Source: Johnsonella ignava ATCC 51276 (GTDB taxonomy: Bacteria; Bacillota; Clostridia; Lachnospirales; Lachnospiraceae). From it: a stretch of 64,000 nucleotides of DNA. The position numbers were made by a program, and so were the translations under genes. This document shows positions 1 through 9,233 of this stretch, one piece after another (positions within the stretch are counted from its first letter, which is position 1; each line of letters opens with the position of its first letter). Location of the stretch: contig NZ_JH378830.1 of the NCBI RefSeq assembly GCF_000235445.1, positions 314,933 to 378,932 of the forward strand, read 5' to 3'. The notes under the pieces were generated by a model that saw only the letters and a program-made list of their open reading frames with translations, ran no database searches and had not been told where the DNA came from.

Positions 1-16
1 AAACAGGAGAAATATA

Positions 17-387
17 ATGAAAATGAATATATTTGAAAAAATTTTCTTTTCGTCAGTATTAAGTATAATTATAAATTTTATGTTTAATTGTATTTTGTTT
101 TGGCCTCTTGTTGAATTGTTATGGGCGCTGGATTCAAAATTGAATTTTTCAAAGTTTACAGAAGCTAGTATGGTAACTATGACTATTCAATTTTTAGCAT
201 TTTTCATACCATGGTCCATGTATAATATATACAGATATCATATATGGAAAAAAAATCAAAAGTCAAAAGCAGGTTATATGTGTACGTTAATTATACCTTC
301 ATTTTTTTTGTATTTATTGCAATTATAATAACTATATATGATTATATAACGTATGATCCCCATAGAGGTATTTTCCATATAGGGTAA
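17..387 (+). pseudogene. Small two-TM membrane protein, frameshifted copy 1
   Basis: Unrecognised small hydrophobic protein. The open frame starts at an ATG with an AGGAG ribosome site and stops at 328 (103 aa). It has two hydrophobic stretches (about residues 10-38 and 55-70) joined to a conserved YNIYRYHIWKK motif, then a third hydrophobic stretch. It is clearly paralogous to the gene at 538-897. In a run of eight T (302-309), one extra T would let the frame continue to 387 and add a tail that matches the end of the second copy. So this copy is a one-base-deleted version, or the run is mis-sequenced or slips. Function unknown; tandem small membrane proteins of this kind are sometimes immunity proteins, but nothing here shows that. 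Confidence 0.6.
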
Positions 388-420
388 AAAATACTATATT
401 TTTAAATGAGGTGAAAATAT

Positions 421-528
421 ATGGATGACTTCGAAAAAAAATATTTTTCATTGTTACAGTCTTTAAAGGAACAGATGATCTTATACTCTGTAAGCATAAT
501 TACTAAAAATCTACATTTAAGAAACTGA
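421..528 (+). CDS. 35-aa ORF resembling the N-terminus of its neighbours
   Basis: Short ORF with a good upstream GAGGTG ribosome site. Its first 14 residues (MDDFEKKYFSLLQS) line up with the start of the 538-897 protein (MNKFERHFFSLVAS), after which similarity ends. It is probably a decayed third copy of the tandem membrane-protein family, left as an N-terminal stub, although translation of a small peptide cannot be excluded. Confidence 0.3.
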   Translation: MDDFEKKYFSLLQSLKEQMILYSVSIITKNLHLRN

Positions 529-537
529 GGGAATATA

Positions 538-897
538 ATGAATAAATTTGAAAGACATTTCTTTTCATTAGTCGCAAGTATAATTATAAATTTTATATTA
601 GGTTGTATTTTAGCTTGGTCGCTATTTTTCCTGTCATGGACACTAAATTTTTCAGGATTGTCAGAGATGAGTAAAGATGATGTTGCGAGCATAATTATAA
701 TATTCTTTGCATTTTTAGTGCCGTGGGTGATATATAATATATACAGATATCATATATGGAAAAAATTCCAAAAATCAAAAGTTATTTATATTTGTACACT
801 TGTTATACCTTCTTTTTGTATTAGTCTCATTGTAATTATAATACATATAGATAACTATATAAGGAACGGTCCCGGTCCACATTCTTTTATGATCTAG
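538..897 (+). CDS. Small membrane protein, intact tandem paralogue
   Basis: 119-aa hydrophobic protein not assigned to a known family. It has an N-terminal membrane segment (about 10-35), a second one (about 50-68) leading into the conserved YNIYRYHIWKKFQKSK motif, and a third (about 80-100) before a short polar tail. GAGGG lies upstream of the ATG. It shares the same core motif and layout as the frameshifted copy at 17-387, so the block is a local gene duplication. It is followed directly by a strong bidirectional terminator at 908-942, which separates it from the convergent ABC transporter genes. Confidence 0.6.
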   Translation: MNKFERHFFSLVASIIINFILGCILAWSLFFLSWTLNFSGLSEMSKDDVASIIIIFFAFLVPWVIYNIYRYHIWKKFQKSKVIYICTLVIPSFCISLIVIIIHIDNYIRNGPGPHSFMI

Positions 898-907
898 AGG
901 GGACTGT

Positions 908-942
908 AAAAAAATCGCAGGCACAACCACCTGCGATTTTTT
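908..942. terminator. Bidirectional intrinsic terminator
   Basis: Stem ATCGCAGG (914-921) / CCTGCGAT (930-937), with an A-run before and a T-run after. It works for both the + strand membrane-protein gene and the - strand ABC operon that ends at 991. Confidence 0.85.
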
Positions 943-990
943 ACATATCCTGTAGAACTATCTTATAATGTTACAATATAAAAACGATAA

Positions 991-3513
991 TTACATTTTG
1001 CCGGGAGGGAAATAAAGTTTATAAAAATATTTATTATTTTTTGAAGCCGGTATATTATCATTGATTTCAACAATATCAATGTCATCATACATACTCTCCG
1101 GTTCGTCAATTGTATAGTCATAATAAAATTTATATTCAAAATCAGATTTAAACTGTTTAAATGAGTTATAGCGTTTATGATTAAAAATTATTGATGTTTC
1201 AAGTAAATATTTTGAACTAAACACATTTTCCCAGCTTTCAGGCACTTTATTAAATAATAGGGCGGCTATTTTAGTTCTGTCATATTTTCTTATATATTCA
1301 TCTCCGAAATAATGGGGTGAAAAGCCTGAAGCTAAAATATCTTCTATATCATTTTTGTCTGTATAGAACTTTAGATTATAGGTTGTATCATCTAAATTTA
1401 TTTTTACGGCGTTCTTACGCATTACACTGTATGGAACTTGATCGATTATTTGGTCAAAATCTACTTTCATACCATAATCAAACGCAAAGATCAGTTCTTT
1501 ATGTTCGTCTGCTTCATGGTCCGGTGATACAATTATTGCTGAATCTATATTTTTTACATCAAGTGAACTTCCGACTTCAACTCCCATCTTTTTCAGTACG
1601 GAAATAGTATTTGTAAATGATGTATATACCGGATAAAAGCCTATACCGTATATATCATTGACATAATAATCTGAATCTTCTGAATCATGTTTATCCTGTT
1701 CTTTTTCTGATTTTTTTTTGTCAACTGTATCGGTTCTGAATTGTATATAGCCAAGACTCGGTTTTTCTGTATAGGTTGAGGAGTCAAGCTCCAAAAAATC
1801 TGCTCTATAAGCTTCAAGAAGTTCATTTTTGATATCTTCGCTATTGTCCGAAAATTTCAGTTCAAGATACATATCATCAATTTCTCCGTAGGTTATTGAA
1901 GAGAGCTTTGACGATTCCATACTGAAAACAGGATACACTGATTTTTTATATTCATCATCAGAGATAAGCTTTATATATTCATCTGCTATATCATAGTAAT
2001 TTACTGTATATTTTCTGTATACTGTTTTTTTGTTTTTAAGGTGATAGGCTAAAATAATTTCAGCAGGCACATAATCCAATTGTTGGGAGTCCATTGAAAT
2101 ACTGAATGGAGAATCCTTCTTTTTATTCAGTTCAATTCCCTTTTGAACGATTGAATATATATTGTCAAAATCGGTGTATTTCATATTATTTATTGCATTA
2201 AGTATATAATCCTTATATACAGGTTTATCATTTATAGAATACAGTTCCTGCTTATAGTCTACATCATAAGAAAATGAATCATTGTCGTAATACTGTTTTA
2301 AATTTTCAAAGGATTCCATATAATGGCTTTTCAGGCTGTCTTTAACATTAATTACAATACCGGCACTTTCCAGAGAATCCCTGCCCGGCATATATCTGTC
2401 ATATCCTGAGAGGTCAAATCTGTAAAATGAAAGAAACAGAACTGAAAATAAGGAAATTATAATAAGCTCATGAATATTTGAAAAGAGCTTTTTAAAATCC
2501 GCATTGTAGATTATCTCAAGTATGAGACATGAAATTACCGTGCCTGATATAAGTCCGAAAAATATCCAGCCGTTCGAATCTGTAATAGCTGCAAAAATCA
2601 ATGAAAAAATGTTGGCACTTTCAAAAGCTATTATAAATTTAATAGGCGCTTTAGCATATTTAAATGCTATTGCATTTCCGGCTGCTTCAGAAGGTCTTAT
2701 TTTGTAAAGTATAAAAGCTGATATAAAACATAAAACAGCTAAAAACATTATCATACAGAGCCGTACCGAATACGGTGAGTTATATGCAAAGCCGATAGTT
2801 GACGGCGAAATATATTTTAAAATATTAAATGACGGTATAGCATAGTAGGTGCTGAAATAAGCGTTTTTATAAAATGTGATTAATGAGTCTGCACAGTATG
2901 AAGCAAAATACAGTATAAAGCTGCCGAGTATACTTAAAAGGATTTTTCCTGTAAGCATCACTGCAAGGACTGTAACCATATGAAACATAAACATGGTACA
3001 CATATTCACTATAAAACCGGTAAAGGTAATCTTTATAATAAGTAAAGTATCCAGGCAGCCAATAAAAATAAGCGGCATCGACAGTATAAAAAAGAGATAG
3101 GGTATGCCTACAATTAATATACTGTTTAAGCATATGATTAAAAACAGCTTTTCCCTCTTAACGGGAAGGCAGTGGTAAAAGTCGGTCCGGTTTTTATTTA
3201 ATAAAAATGAGAATCCCGATATTGCTGTAACCAATGAGAGAAGCATTATAAAAAAAGTTATGTAATTATTGTTTCCACCGAAATATGAGGATAACATTCC
3301 CGTAAATTCAGCCTCAAACATATCCAGCGTTTTTTTGACATTTTCGGCTGTACCCGGACTGTAAAAGGGGGCATTTGCATTGTAATAATTTCTCATAAAT
3401 ATGGCTACAACTATAAATAGAAAAAACTGTATAAGCACTGAAAGCCCTACACTCCAAATTCTTCGTTTAAAGTCTTCTTTTATAAGATTAAACAATGAGT
3501 TTTTTGATGTCAT
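991..3513 (-). CDS. ABC-2-type exporter permease with large extracytoplasmic domain
   Basis: 840-aa permease. The N-terminal ~370 residues contain about eight membrane spans, starting with a span at about residues 18-42 and a loop carrying an FYHCLPVKREKLF motif typical of Firmicutes ABC-2 permeases. The C-terminal ~450 residues form one large, charged, mostly extracytoplasmic domain of the DUF6449 type. Its start overlaps the ATPase gene by 26 bp, so the two are translationally coupled and form one exporter. Substrate unknown; such pairs are often linked to antimicrobial peptide or drug export. No dedicated regulator is visible beside it. Confidence 0.8.
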   Translation of the reverse strand: MTSKNSLFNLIKEDFKRRIWSVGLSVLIQFFLFIVVAIFMRNYYNANAPFYSPGTAENVKKTLDMFEAEFTGMLSSYFGGNNNYITFFIMLLSLVTAISGFSFLLNKNRTDFYHCLPVKREKLFLIICLNSILIVGIPYLFFILSMPLIFIGCLDTLLIIKITFTGFIVNMCTMFMFHMVTVLAVMLTGKILLSILGSFILYFASYCADSLITFYKNAYFSTYYAIPSFNILKYISPSTIGFAYNSPYSVRLCMIMFLAVLCFISAFILYKIRPSEAAGNAIAFKYAKAPIKFIIAFESANIFSLIFAAITDSNGWIFFGLISGTVISCLILEIIYNADFKKLFSNIHELIIISLFSVLFLSFYRFDLSGYDRYMPGRDSLESAGIVINVKDSLKSHYMESFENLKQYYDNDSFSYDVDYKQELYSINDKPVYKDYILNAINNMKYTDFDNIYSIVQKGIELNKKKDSPFSISMDSQQLDYVPAEIILAYHLKNKKTVYRKYTVNYYDIADEYIKLISDDEYKKSVYPVFSMESSKLSSITYGEIDDMYLELKFSDNSEDIKNELLEAYRADFLELDSSTYTEKPSLGYIQFRTDTVDKKKSEKEQDKHDSEDSDYYVNDIYGIGFYPVYTSFTNTISVLKKMGVEVGSSLDVKNIDSAIIVSPDHEADEHKELIFAFDYGMKVDFDQIIDQVPYSVMRKNAVKINLDDTTYNLKFYTDKNDIEDILASGFSPHYFGDEYIRKYDRTKIAALLFNKVPESWENVFSSKYLLETSIIFNHKRYNSFKQFKSDFEYKFYYDYTIDEPESMYDDIDIVEINDNIPASKNNKYFYKLYFPPGKM

Positions 3514-4387
3514 ATCCCTTTGCCTCCGTCTCGGTTATAAATATTTCTTCAAATGTAAGCGGTATTATTTCAAAAAAAATCGGTTCATATTTTGGGATTT
3601 TCTCTTTTATTTCCTGTTCAGATGCTCTTATAGTTAATGTATATATACTGCCTGATTTTTTTACTCCCATAATATGCAGATCATTTATAAGATTTATATC
3701 AAAATCAGGTTTTACAACTACCTGTACATTGTTTACACCGGATCTAAAATCACCGAGTGTTCTTGAGAATAAAATACCTCCTTTATGAAGAAGACCTATA
3801 TGGTCGCATATATCCTCAAGTTCACGCAGATTATGTGAGGCTATGATAGGAGTAAGTCCTCTATTTTTTAGTTCTTCACAAAACAGACCTTTTACCGTCT
3901 GCCTCATTACGGGGTCCAGTCCGTCAAAGGTTTCATCACAAAATATGTATTTTGTTTTTGATGAGAGAGCGAGAATTACAGAAAGCTGTTTTTTCATACC
4001 CTTTGAAAATGTGTTTATTTTTCTGTTTTTATCAAGTCCGAACAGATTTATTGCATAATTAAAATATGTACTATCAAAAGTTTCAAAATATCTCATATAA
4101 AAAATCTTCATGTCTTCAGGAGATGCGTTTTTTAAAAAATATTGTTCATCTGAGATATAGAAAAATTTTGATTTTATTTTAGGATTTTCAAATACGCTCT
4201 CATTGTCTATCATTATTTTTCCGTCATCAGGTTTTAATATGCCGGATATCAGCTTTAAAAGAGTGCTTTTGCCGGCACCGTTCGTACCTACAAGTCCAAA
4301 TACACCGCTTTCATTTATAGTGATGTTTAATTCCTTTATTGCAGTGATGCCGCCGAATTTTTTTGTAATATTAATGGTTTCTATCAT
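3488..4387 (-). CDS. ABC transporter ATP-binding protein
   Basis: 299-aa nucleotide-binding subunit that powers the permease encoded just downstream. Walker A is GTNGAGKST (residues 34-42), the signature loop is FSKGMKKQ, Walker B is YIFCDETFDGLD, and a switch His lies in IIASHNLRE. The C-terminal ~80 residues form an accessory domain common in YtrB/EcsA-like exporters. An AGGAGG ribosome site precedes the ATG. Confidence 0.9.
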   Translation of the reverse strand: MIETINITKKFGGITAIKELNITINESGVFGLVGTNGAGKSTLLKLISGILKPDDGKIMIDNESVFENPKIKSKFFYISDEQYFLKNASPEDMKIFYMRYFETFDSTYFNYAINLFGLDKNRKINTFSKGMKKQLSVILALSSKTKYIFCDETFDGLDPVMRQTVKGLFCEELKNRGLTPIIASHNLRELEDICDHIGLLHKGGILFSRTLGDFRSGVNNVQVVVKPDFDINLINDLHIMGVKKSGSIYTLTIRASEQEIKEKIPKYEPIFFEIIPLTFEEIFITETEAKGYDIKKLIV

Positions 4388-4504
4388 TTATTACAATCCT
4401 CCTGTATATAGGTTATATACTAGCGTTAAAAAAACTACATAAATCAGAAGTATTGTAGCATCTGTATATATCTGTGTCAAATCAAAATTATTGAAGTGTG
4501 TATA

Positions 4505-4541
4505 GCCTGTAAATAAAAGAAACTGCCCTTTTAGAGGACAG
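4505..4541 (-). terminator. Terminator of rpmB
   Basis: On the - strand, CTGTCCT (4541-4535) pairs with AGGGCAG (4529-4523), including one G-U pair, followed by a T-rich tail. It lies about 50 nt beyond the rpmB stop. Confidence 0.6.
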
Positions 4542-4592
4542 CTCCGATACAAAATTACAACAAATATTGTATTTTAAATAAAATCGGTCAAA

Positions 4593-4778
4593 CTAGGCAC
4601 GCTCAACCTTGCCTGAGCGCAGGCATGAAGTACATATATGTATTCTTTTTGCACCGCCTGCAGTCTTAACCTTAACTGTTTTAATGTTAGCCTTCCACAT
4701 CTTATTGGACCTTCTGTGAGAATGGCTTACACTATTGCCAAAATGGACTGATTTATCACAAATTGCACATTTTGCCAT
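4593..4778 (-). CDS. rpmB: 50S ribosomal protein L28
   Basis: 61-aa ribosomal protein L28, a component of the large subunit. It is the zinc-binding form: two Cys pairs (CAIC near the N-terminus, CTSC near residue 50) provide the ligands. Length is standard for the family. GGAGGTG lies just upstream of the ATG. It is divergent from asp23, a conserved arrangement in Firmicutes. Confidence 0.97.
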   Translation of the reverse strand: MAKCAICDKSVHFGNSVSHSHRRSNKMWKANIKTVKVKTAGGAKRIHICTSCLRSGKVERA

Positions 4779-4881
4779 ATTAACACCTCCTTATTACGGA
4801 TCAAACTTATACTTAAAAAGTCCGCAGCAAAGCATATACTATCAGAAAGATGGAGGTTTTGCAAGCATTAAAAAGAAATTC

Positions 4882-4910
4882 TTCCAATTTTTTCAAAAGT
4901 AATGTATACT
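4882..4910 (+). promoter_or_regulatory. Putative SigA promoter for the asp23-fakA operon
   Basis: TTCCAA (4882-4887), 17-bp spacer, TATACT (4905-4910), about 45 bp before the asp23 ATG. The -35 is imperfect. Confidence 0.5.
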
Positions 4911-4954
4911 GTAACAGTAAAATCCTGAAACAAAAAGAAACACGGAGGAAAGGC

Positions 4955-5314
4955 ATGAATAAAGGATTAATCAATAATAATTTCGGTCAGGTTCGCATAT
5001 CGGGTGAAGTGATAGCAATGTATGCCGGACTGCAGGCTGTCGAGTGTTTCGGCATAGTCGGTATGGCTGCTATAAATATGAGAGACGGTCTTGTAAGGCT
5101 TCTAAAAAGAGACAGCCTTTCAAAAGGCATAAGTGTAAATATAATTGATAATAAGGTCAGTATAGATTTCCATGTTATAGTGTCTTACGGTGTAAGTATT
5201 ATGGCAGTGTCTGATAATCTTATGACATCCGTGAAATATAAAGTCGAAAAATTCTCAGGCATGCAGGTTGACAAAATCAATGTTTTTGTCGAGGGTGTAA
5301 GGGTTATAGACTAA
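4955..5314 (+). CDS. Asp23/Gls24 family envelope stress protein
   Basis: 119-aa DUF322/Asp23 family protein. It carries the family's conserved core (GQVRISGEVIAMYAGLQAVE, then a VDFHV-like strand, and VNVFVEGVRV near the C-terminus). Family members form membrane-associated filaments or modulate envelope stress. The start at 4955 was chosen over an upstream ATG in the same frame because CGGAGGAAAG lies just before it and the upstream extension overlaps the promoter. It sits 14 bp before fakA with no terminator, so the two are co-transcribed. Confidence 0.9.
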   Translation: MNKGLINNNFGQVRISGEVIAMYAGLQAVECFGIVGMAAINMRDGLVRLLKRDSLSKGISVNIIDNKVSIDFHVIVSYGVSIMAVSDNLMTSVKYKVEKFSGMQVDKINVFVEGVRVID

Positions 5315-5328
5315 GGAGGAATATTTAA

Positions 5329-7023
5329 GTGAGTTATAATATACTTGATGCTTCAGCATTAAAAAAGGCGTTTTTAGCAGGTGCGGCAAGTCTTGAAGAA
5401 AAAAAGGAATGGATAAACGAATTAAACGTTTTTCCGGTACCTGACGGCGATACCGGCACAAATATGACAATGACTATAATGTCTGCGGTAAAGGAAGTAT
5501 CGGAAGTATCTGATGAAAACATTCCGGATATATGTAAAGCTATATCGTCGGGGTCTTTGAGAGGGGCAAGGGGAAATTCAGGTGTCATACTCTCACAGCT
5601 TTTAAGAGGTTTTACAAATGTACTTAAGGAATATGACAGTGCAGACACAATTGTACTTGCCGCTGCTATGGAAAAAGCGGTAGAAACCGCTTATAAGGCG
5701 GTAATGAAGCCTAAAGAGGGAACTATACTTACTGTTGCAAGAAGCATGAGTGATAAGGCTATGTCAATTGCTTCTGAAGTTGAGGACATAGAGAGCTTTA
5801 TGAAGGAGGTCATAGATGAAGGTGAAAAGACACTTGCAAGAACACCTCAGATGCTTCCGGTACTAAAGCAGGCAGGTGTTGTTGACTCGGGAGGACAGGG
5901 ACTTATGCAGATAATGCGTGGAGTTTACGCATATATTACAGGTACTGAGCCTGACTATTCAAGATTTGAACGTCCAAGTATGGATAGAAGTCTTCATTCT
6001 CAATTCCAATTTGCTGATATAGAACATATAGATACGGCAGATATAAAATTTGGATACTGTACCGAATTTATAGTCAATCTTGAACATAAAATTGATGACA
6101 AGGATGTAGATGATTTTAAAAGTTATCTTGAGTCAATAGGTGATTCTATAGTATGTGTAGCAGATGATGAACTTATAAAGATCCATGTACATACCAACGA
6201 CCCGGGACTTGCAATACAAAAAGCTCTATCTTACGGCTCCCTTTCAAGGATGAAGATTGACAATATGAGAGAGGAGCACAAGGAGAGGCTTATAAAGAAC
6301 TCTAATAAATTGTCAAAGGAAAATGAAATTCCTAAAAAAAATGAAGTCGTAAAAACTCCACTTAAAGATTACGGTTTTATAAGTGTATCTGCCGGAGAAG
6401 GACTTTCTGAGATATTTAAGGGAATAGGTGCCGACTATATAATAGAGGGTGGGCAGACTATGAACCCGAGTACGCAGGATATGCTTGATGCGATAGATAT
6501 GGTCGCTGCAAAGGATATATTTATACTGCCTAATAACAGAAATATAATACTTGCAGCGGAACAGGCTGCGAATATGAGTAAAGATAAAAAGGTTCATGTA
6601 ATTCCGACAAAAACTATACCTCAGGGAATTTCTGCACTTGTAGCATTTATGCCTGAAAGCTCTATTGAAGAAAATACCGAAAATATGATTCAGGAGCTTT
6701 CCTGTGTGAAATCACTTCAGCTTACTTATGCAGTAAGAGATACCTTAATAGACGGTATAAATATACATGAGGGCGATATAATGGCGATAGGAGACAGAGG
6801 GATAGTATATGCCGGTAAGGACATTGAAAGTACGCTTATGGAATCCGTTAAAAGGCTTGTAGATGAAAAAACGGAAATTATAAGTCTGTTTTACGGTGCC
6901 GATGTAAATGAAGAAAATGCCAAAAAAGTTGCTCAGGATATAGAAAAACTATTTCCCGATATTGAGGTTGAGCTTGATAACGGAGGACAGCCTGTATACT
7001 ATTACATAGTATCTATTGAGTAA
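5329..7023 (+). CDS. fakA: Fatty acid kinase catalytic subunit FakA (YloV/DAK family)
   Basis: 564-aa protein matching the B. subtilis YloV / S. aureus FakA family (~550 aa). It phosphorylates exogenous fatty acids held by a FakB (DegV) partner so that they can enter phospholipid synthesis. The N-terminal DhaL domain has the nucleotide/Mg motif FPVPDGDTGTNMT (about residue 35) and SLRGARGNSGVILSQ. The middle and C-terminal DAK1_2 regions follow, with GGQTMNPS and LPNNRNI motifs. The GTG start is preceded by AAGGAGGA. No fakB gene is in the window. Confidence 0.93.
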   Translation: MSYNILDASALKKAFLAGAASLEEKKEWINELNVFPVPDGDTGTNMTMTIMSAVKEVSEVSDENIPDICKAISSGSLRGARGNSGVILSQLLRGFTNVLKEYDSADTIVLAAAMEKAVETAYKAVMKPKEGTILTVARSMSDKAMSIASEVEDIESFMKEVIDEGEKTLARTPQMLPVLKQAGVVDSGGQGLMQIMRGVYAYITGTEPDYSRFERPSMDRSLHSQFQFADIEHIDTADIKFGYCTEFIVNLEHKIDDKDVDDFKSYLESIGDSIVCVADDELIKIHVHTNDPGLAIQKALSYGSLSRMKIDNMREEHKERLIKNSNKLSKENEIPKKNEVVKTPLKDYGFISVSAGEGLSEIFKGIGADYIIEGGQTMNPSTQDMLDAIDMVAAKDIFILPNNRNIILAAEQAANMSKDKKVHVIPTKTIPQGISALVAFMPESSIEENTENMIQELSCVKSLQLTYAVRDTLIDGINIHEGDIMAIGDRGIVYAGKDIESTLMESVKRLVDEKTEIISLFYGADVNEENAKKVAQDIEKLFPDIEVELDNGGQPVYYYIVSIE

Positions 7024-7048
7024 AAAGCTGATTATTAATTAAATACTG

Positions 7049-9223
7049 ATGTCTTGTAATTATGATTTAAATCAGAATATTTTAAATATAAAAGGGGTTG
7101 GAGAAAAAACAGCCGAACTTTTTAAAAAACTTAATATAGTAACTGTTGATGACTTGTTGCACCACTATCCGATAAGATATGAAAAGTATAAAAATCCCGG
7201 CGAAATTGATTTTAAAACATCAGAACCTTTGCCTGATACGGTTTGTATATATGCAGCTGTATCGGGATTTATAAAAAAATCAGTTTCAAACAATTACATA
7301 ATAAACAGCTGTATGCTGTATGACGGAAAAAAAAGTATTAAGGCGATCTGGTATAACAGTACATATATAGCTTATAAGATTAAGCCCGGGTTTAAATATA
7401 TATTTACAGGCAGACTTGTAAAAAGAAATGATGAGGTATTTCTCTCACATCCGGTTGTATATGGTATTGAGGAGTATAAAAAACTTGTTGGTACATTTAA
7501 ACCTGTATACGGGCTGACCGGCGGTCTTAGCGGTAAGACTGTTATAAAAGCAATTAAAAACGTATCATATATAGTTGAATCTATTCGTGATTATCTGCCT
7601 GATAGTATAAGGATTAAATATAATCTTTTAAGCCTGGGGCATGCACTCAGGCAGATACATAATCCGCTTAGCGAGGAAGAGATACTGAATGCAAGGAAAA
7701 GGCTTGCATTTGATGATTTTTTTCTTTTTTTATATAATATAAGTCTGCTTAAGAATGAAAGAAAAAATATTAAAAGTTCCTACATACTTTCATACAGGCT
7801 TATAGGAGAGAACTATTTAAAAAAAGAATCAACAGGTTATGAAGATACCGGAAGTTGTGAGGGTGCTTACAACCTGCACAACTATATCTTTATTGAGGAA
7901 TATCTTAAGGCACTTCCTTACAGTCTTACTTCGGCACAGCATAGAGTAATGACTGAAATTTTATCGGATATGTCAAGCAAAAGGCAGATGCACAGGCTTA
8001 TACAAGGCGATGTCGGCTCCGGAAAGACTGCAGTCGCCTTCGGTGCGATTTTTGCCGCATACAGCTGCGGGTTTCAAGGTGCTGTCATGGTGCCGACAGA
8101 GATTTTAGCATGTCAGCATTATAAATTTCTGCTTTCAGTTATTTCCAATATGAAGAATCCTCCAAAAACTGCACTTCTTACGGGTTCTGTACCTAAAAAA
8201 GAAAAGCTTGCGATTTATGAACTTATTAAAAATCATGATATAGATATAGTAATAGGAACACATGCGGTTATACAGGAGGGTGTAGAGTTTTCAAAGCTTG
8301 CCGTAGTTGTAACCGATGAGCAGCACAGGTTTGGCGTAAAACAAAGGCAGTCTTTATATAATAAAGGTTCAGACAGTGTTATGCCTCATGTACTTGTGAT
8401 GAGTGCAACTCCTATCCCAAGAACTCTTGCACTTATACTATATGGAGATATGGACTCTTCCGTGATTGATACAAAGCCTGAGGGCAGACTTCCTGTGAAG
8501 AATGTCGTTATAACTCCAAAGCAGCGTAATAAAGCTTATATACACATTGATAGAGAAATTAAAAATGGGCGTCAGGCTTATATAATATGTCCTCTTGTTG
8601 AGGAGAGTGAAGGAATAGAAGCAGAAAATTTATACAATTATAGGGAAAAACTTGCAAAAAGTATTCTAAAAAATTATAATATAGATATAATACATGGAAA
8701 AATGAAGCAATCTGATAAAGATAAGTCCATGAGTAAGTTTATTGACAGAAAAACAGATATACTTATTTCAACAACGGTTATAGAAGTAGGTATAGATATT
8801 CCAAATGCCACAGTAATGATGATTGAAGATGCACAGCGCTTCGGTTTGGCATCTTTGCATCAGCTCAGAGGCAGAATCGGAAGAGGAGATTTTCAAAGTT
8901 ACTGTATTTTTGTCAAAACAGATCAAAATGAGCTTTCAAAAAAAAGACTTGATGTTGTCGGAAAATCAAATGACGGTTTTTATATTGCATCACAGGATTT
9001 AAAGCTGAGGGGGCCTGGAGAGCTTTTCGGGCTTATGCAGAGCGGAATTCCGGTATTTTCTTTTTCAGATATTTTTAATGATTCTAAAATATTTGATGAT
9101 GCAAAATCTGCTGTTGATGATATAAATGACAGGAGTGTAGAAATATATGCAGATGAGGCTGCTGTGCTGTCTCAAAAGATAGAAGGATATCAAAAGGAAT
9201 TTTATAATAAAATAAATTTATAA
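7049..9223 (+). CDS. recG: ATP-dependent DNA helicase RecG
   Basis: 724-aa branch-migration helicase that remodels stalled forks and Holliday junctions. There is an N-terminal helix-hairpin/wedge OB region (NIKGVGEKTAELFKKL). The motor has Walker A GDVGSGKTAVA, the Walker B DEQH box (DEQHRFG), motif III SATPIPRTLA and motif VI QLRGRIGRG. Length is near the family norm (~680-720). No clear Shine-Dalgarno precedes the ATG; it follows fakA by 25 bp and may rely on coupling. Confidence 0.95.
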   Translation: MSCNYDLNQNILNIKGVGEKTAELFKKLNIVTVDDLLHHYPIRYEKYKNPGEIDFKTSEPLPDTVCIYAAVSGFIKKSVSNNYIINSCMLYDGKKSIKAIWYNSTYIAYKIKPGFKYIFTGRLVKRNDEVFLSHPVVYGIEEYKKLVGTFKPVYGLTGGLSGKTVIKAIKNVSYIVESIRDYLPDSIRIKYNLLSLGHALRQIHNPLSEEEILNARKRLAFDDFFLFLYNISLLKNERKNIKSSYILSYRLIGENYLKKESTGYEDTGSCEGAYNLHNYIFIEEYLKALPYSLTSAQHRVMTEILSDMSSKRQMHRLIQGDVGSGKTAVAFGAIFAAYSCGFQGAVMVPTEILACQHYKFLLSVISNMKNPPKTALLTGSVPKKEKLAIYELIKNHDIDIVIGTHAVIQEGVEFSKLAVVVTDEQHRFGVKQRQSLYNKGSDSVMPHVLVMSATPIPRTLALILYGDMDSSVIDTKPEGRLPVKNVVITPKQRNKAYIHIDREIKNGRQAYIICPLVEESEGIEAENLYNYREKLAKSILKNYNIDIIHGKMKQSDKDKSMSKFIDRKTDILISTTVIEVGIDIPNATVMMIEDAQRFGLASLHQLRGRIGRGDFQSYCIFVKTDQNELSKKRLDVVGKSNDGFYIASQDLKLRGPGELFGLMQSGIPVFSFSDIFNDSKIFDDAKSAVDDINDRSVEIYADEAAVLSQKIEGYQKEFYNKINL

Positions 9224-9233
9224 AGGGTGGGTA

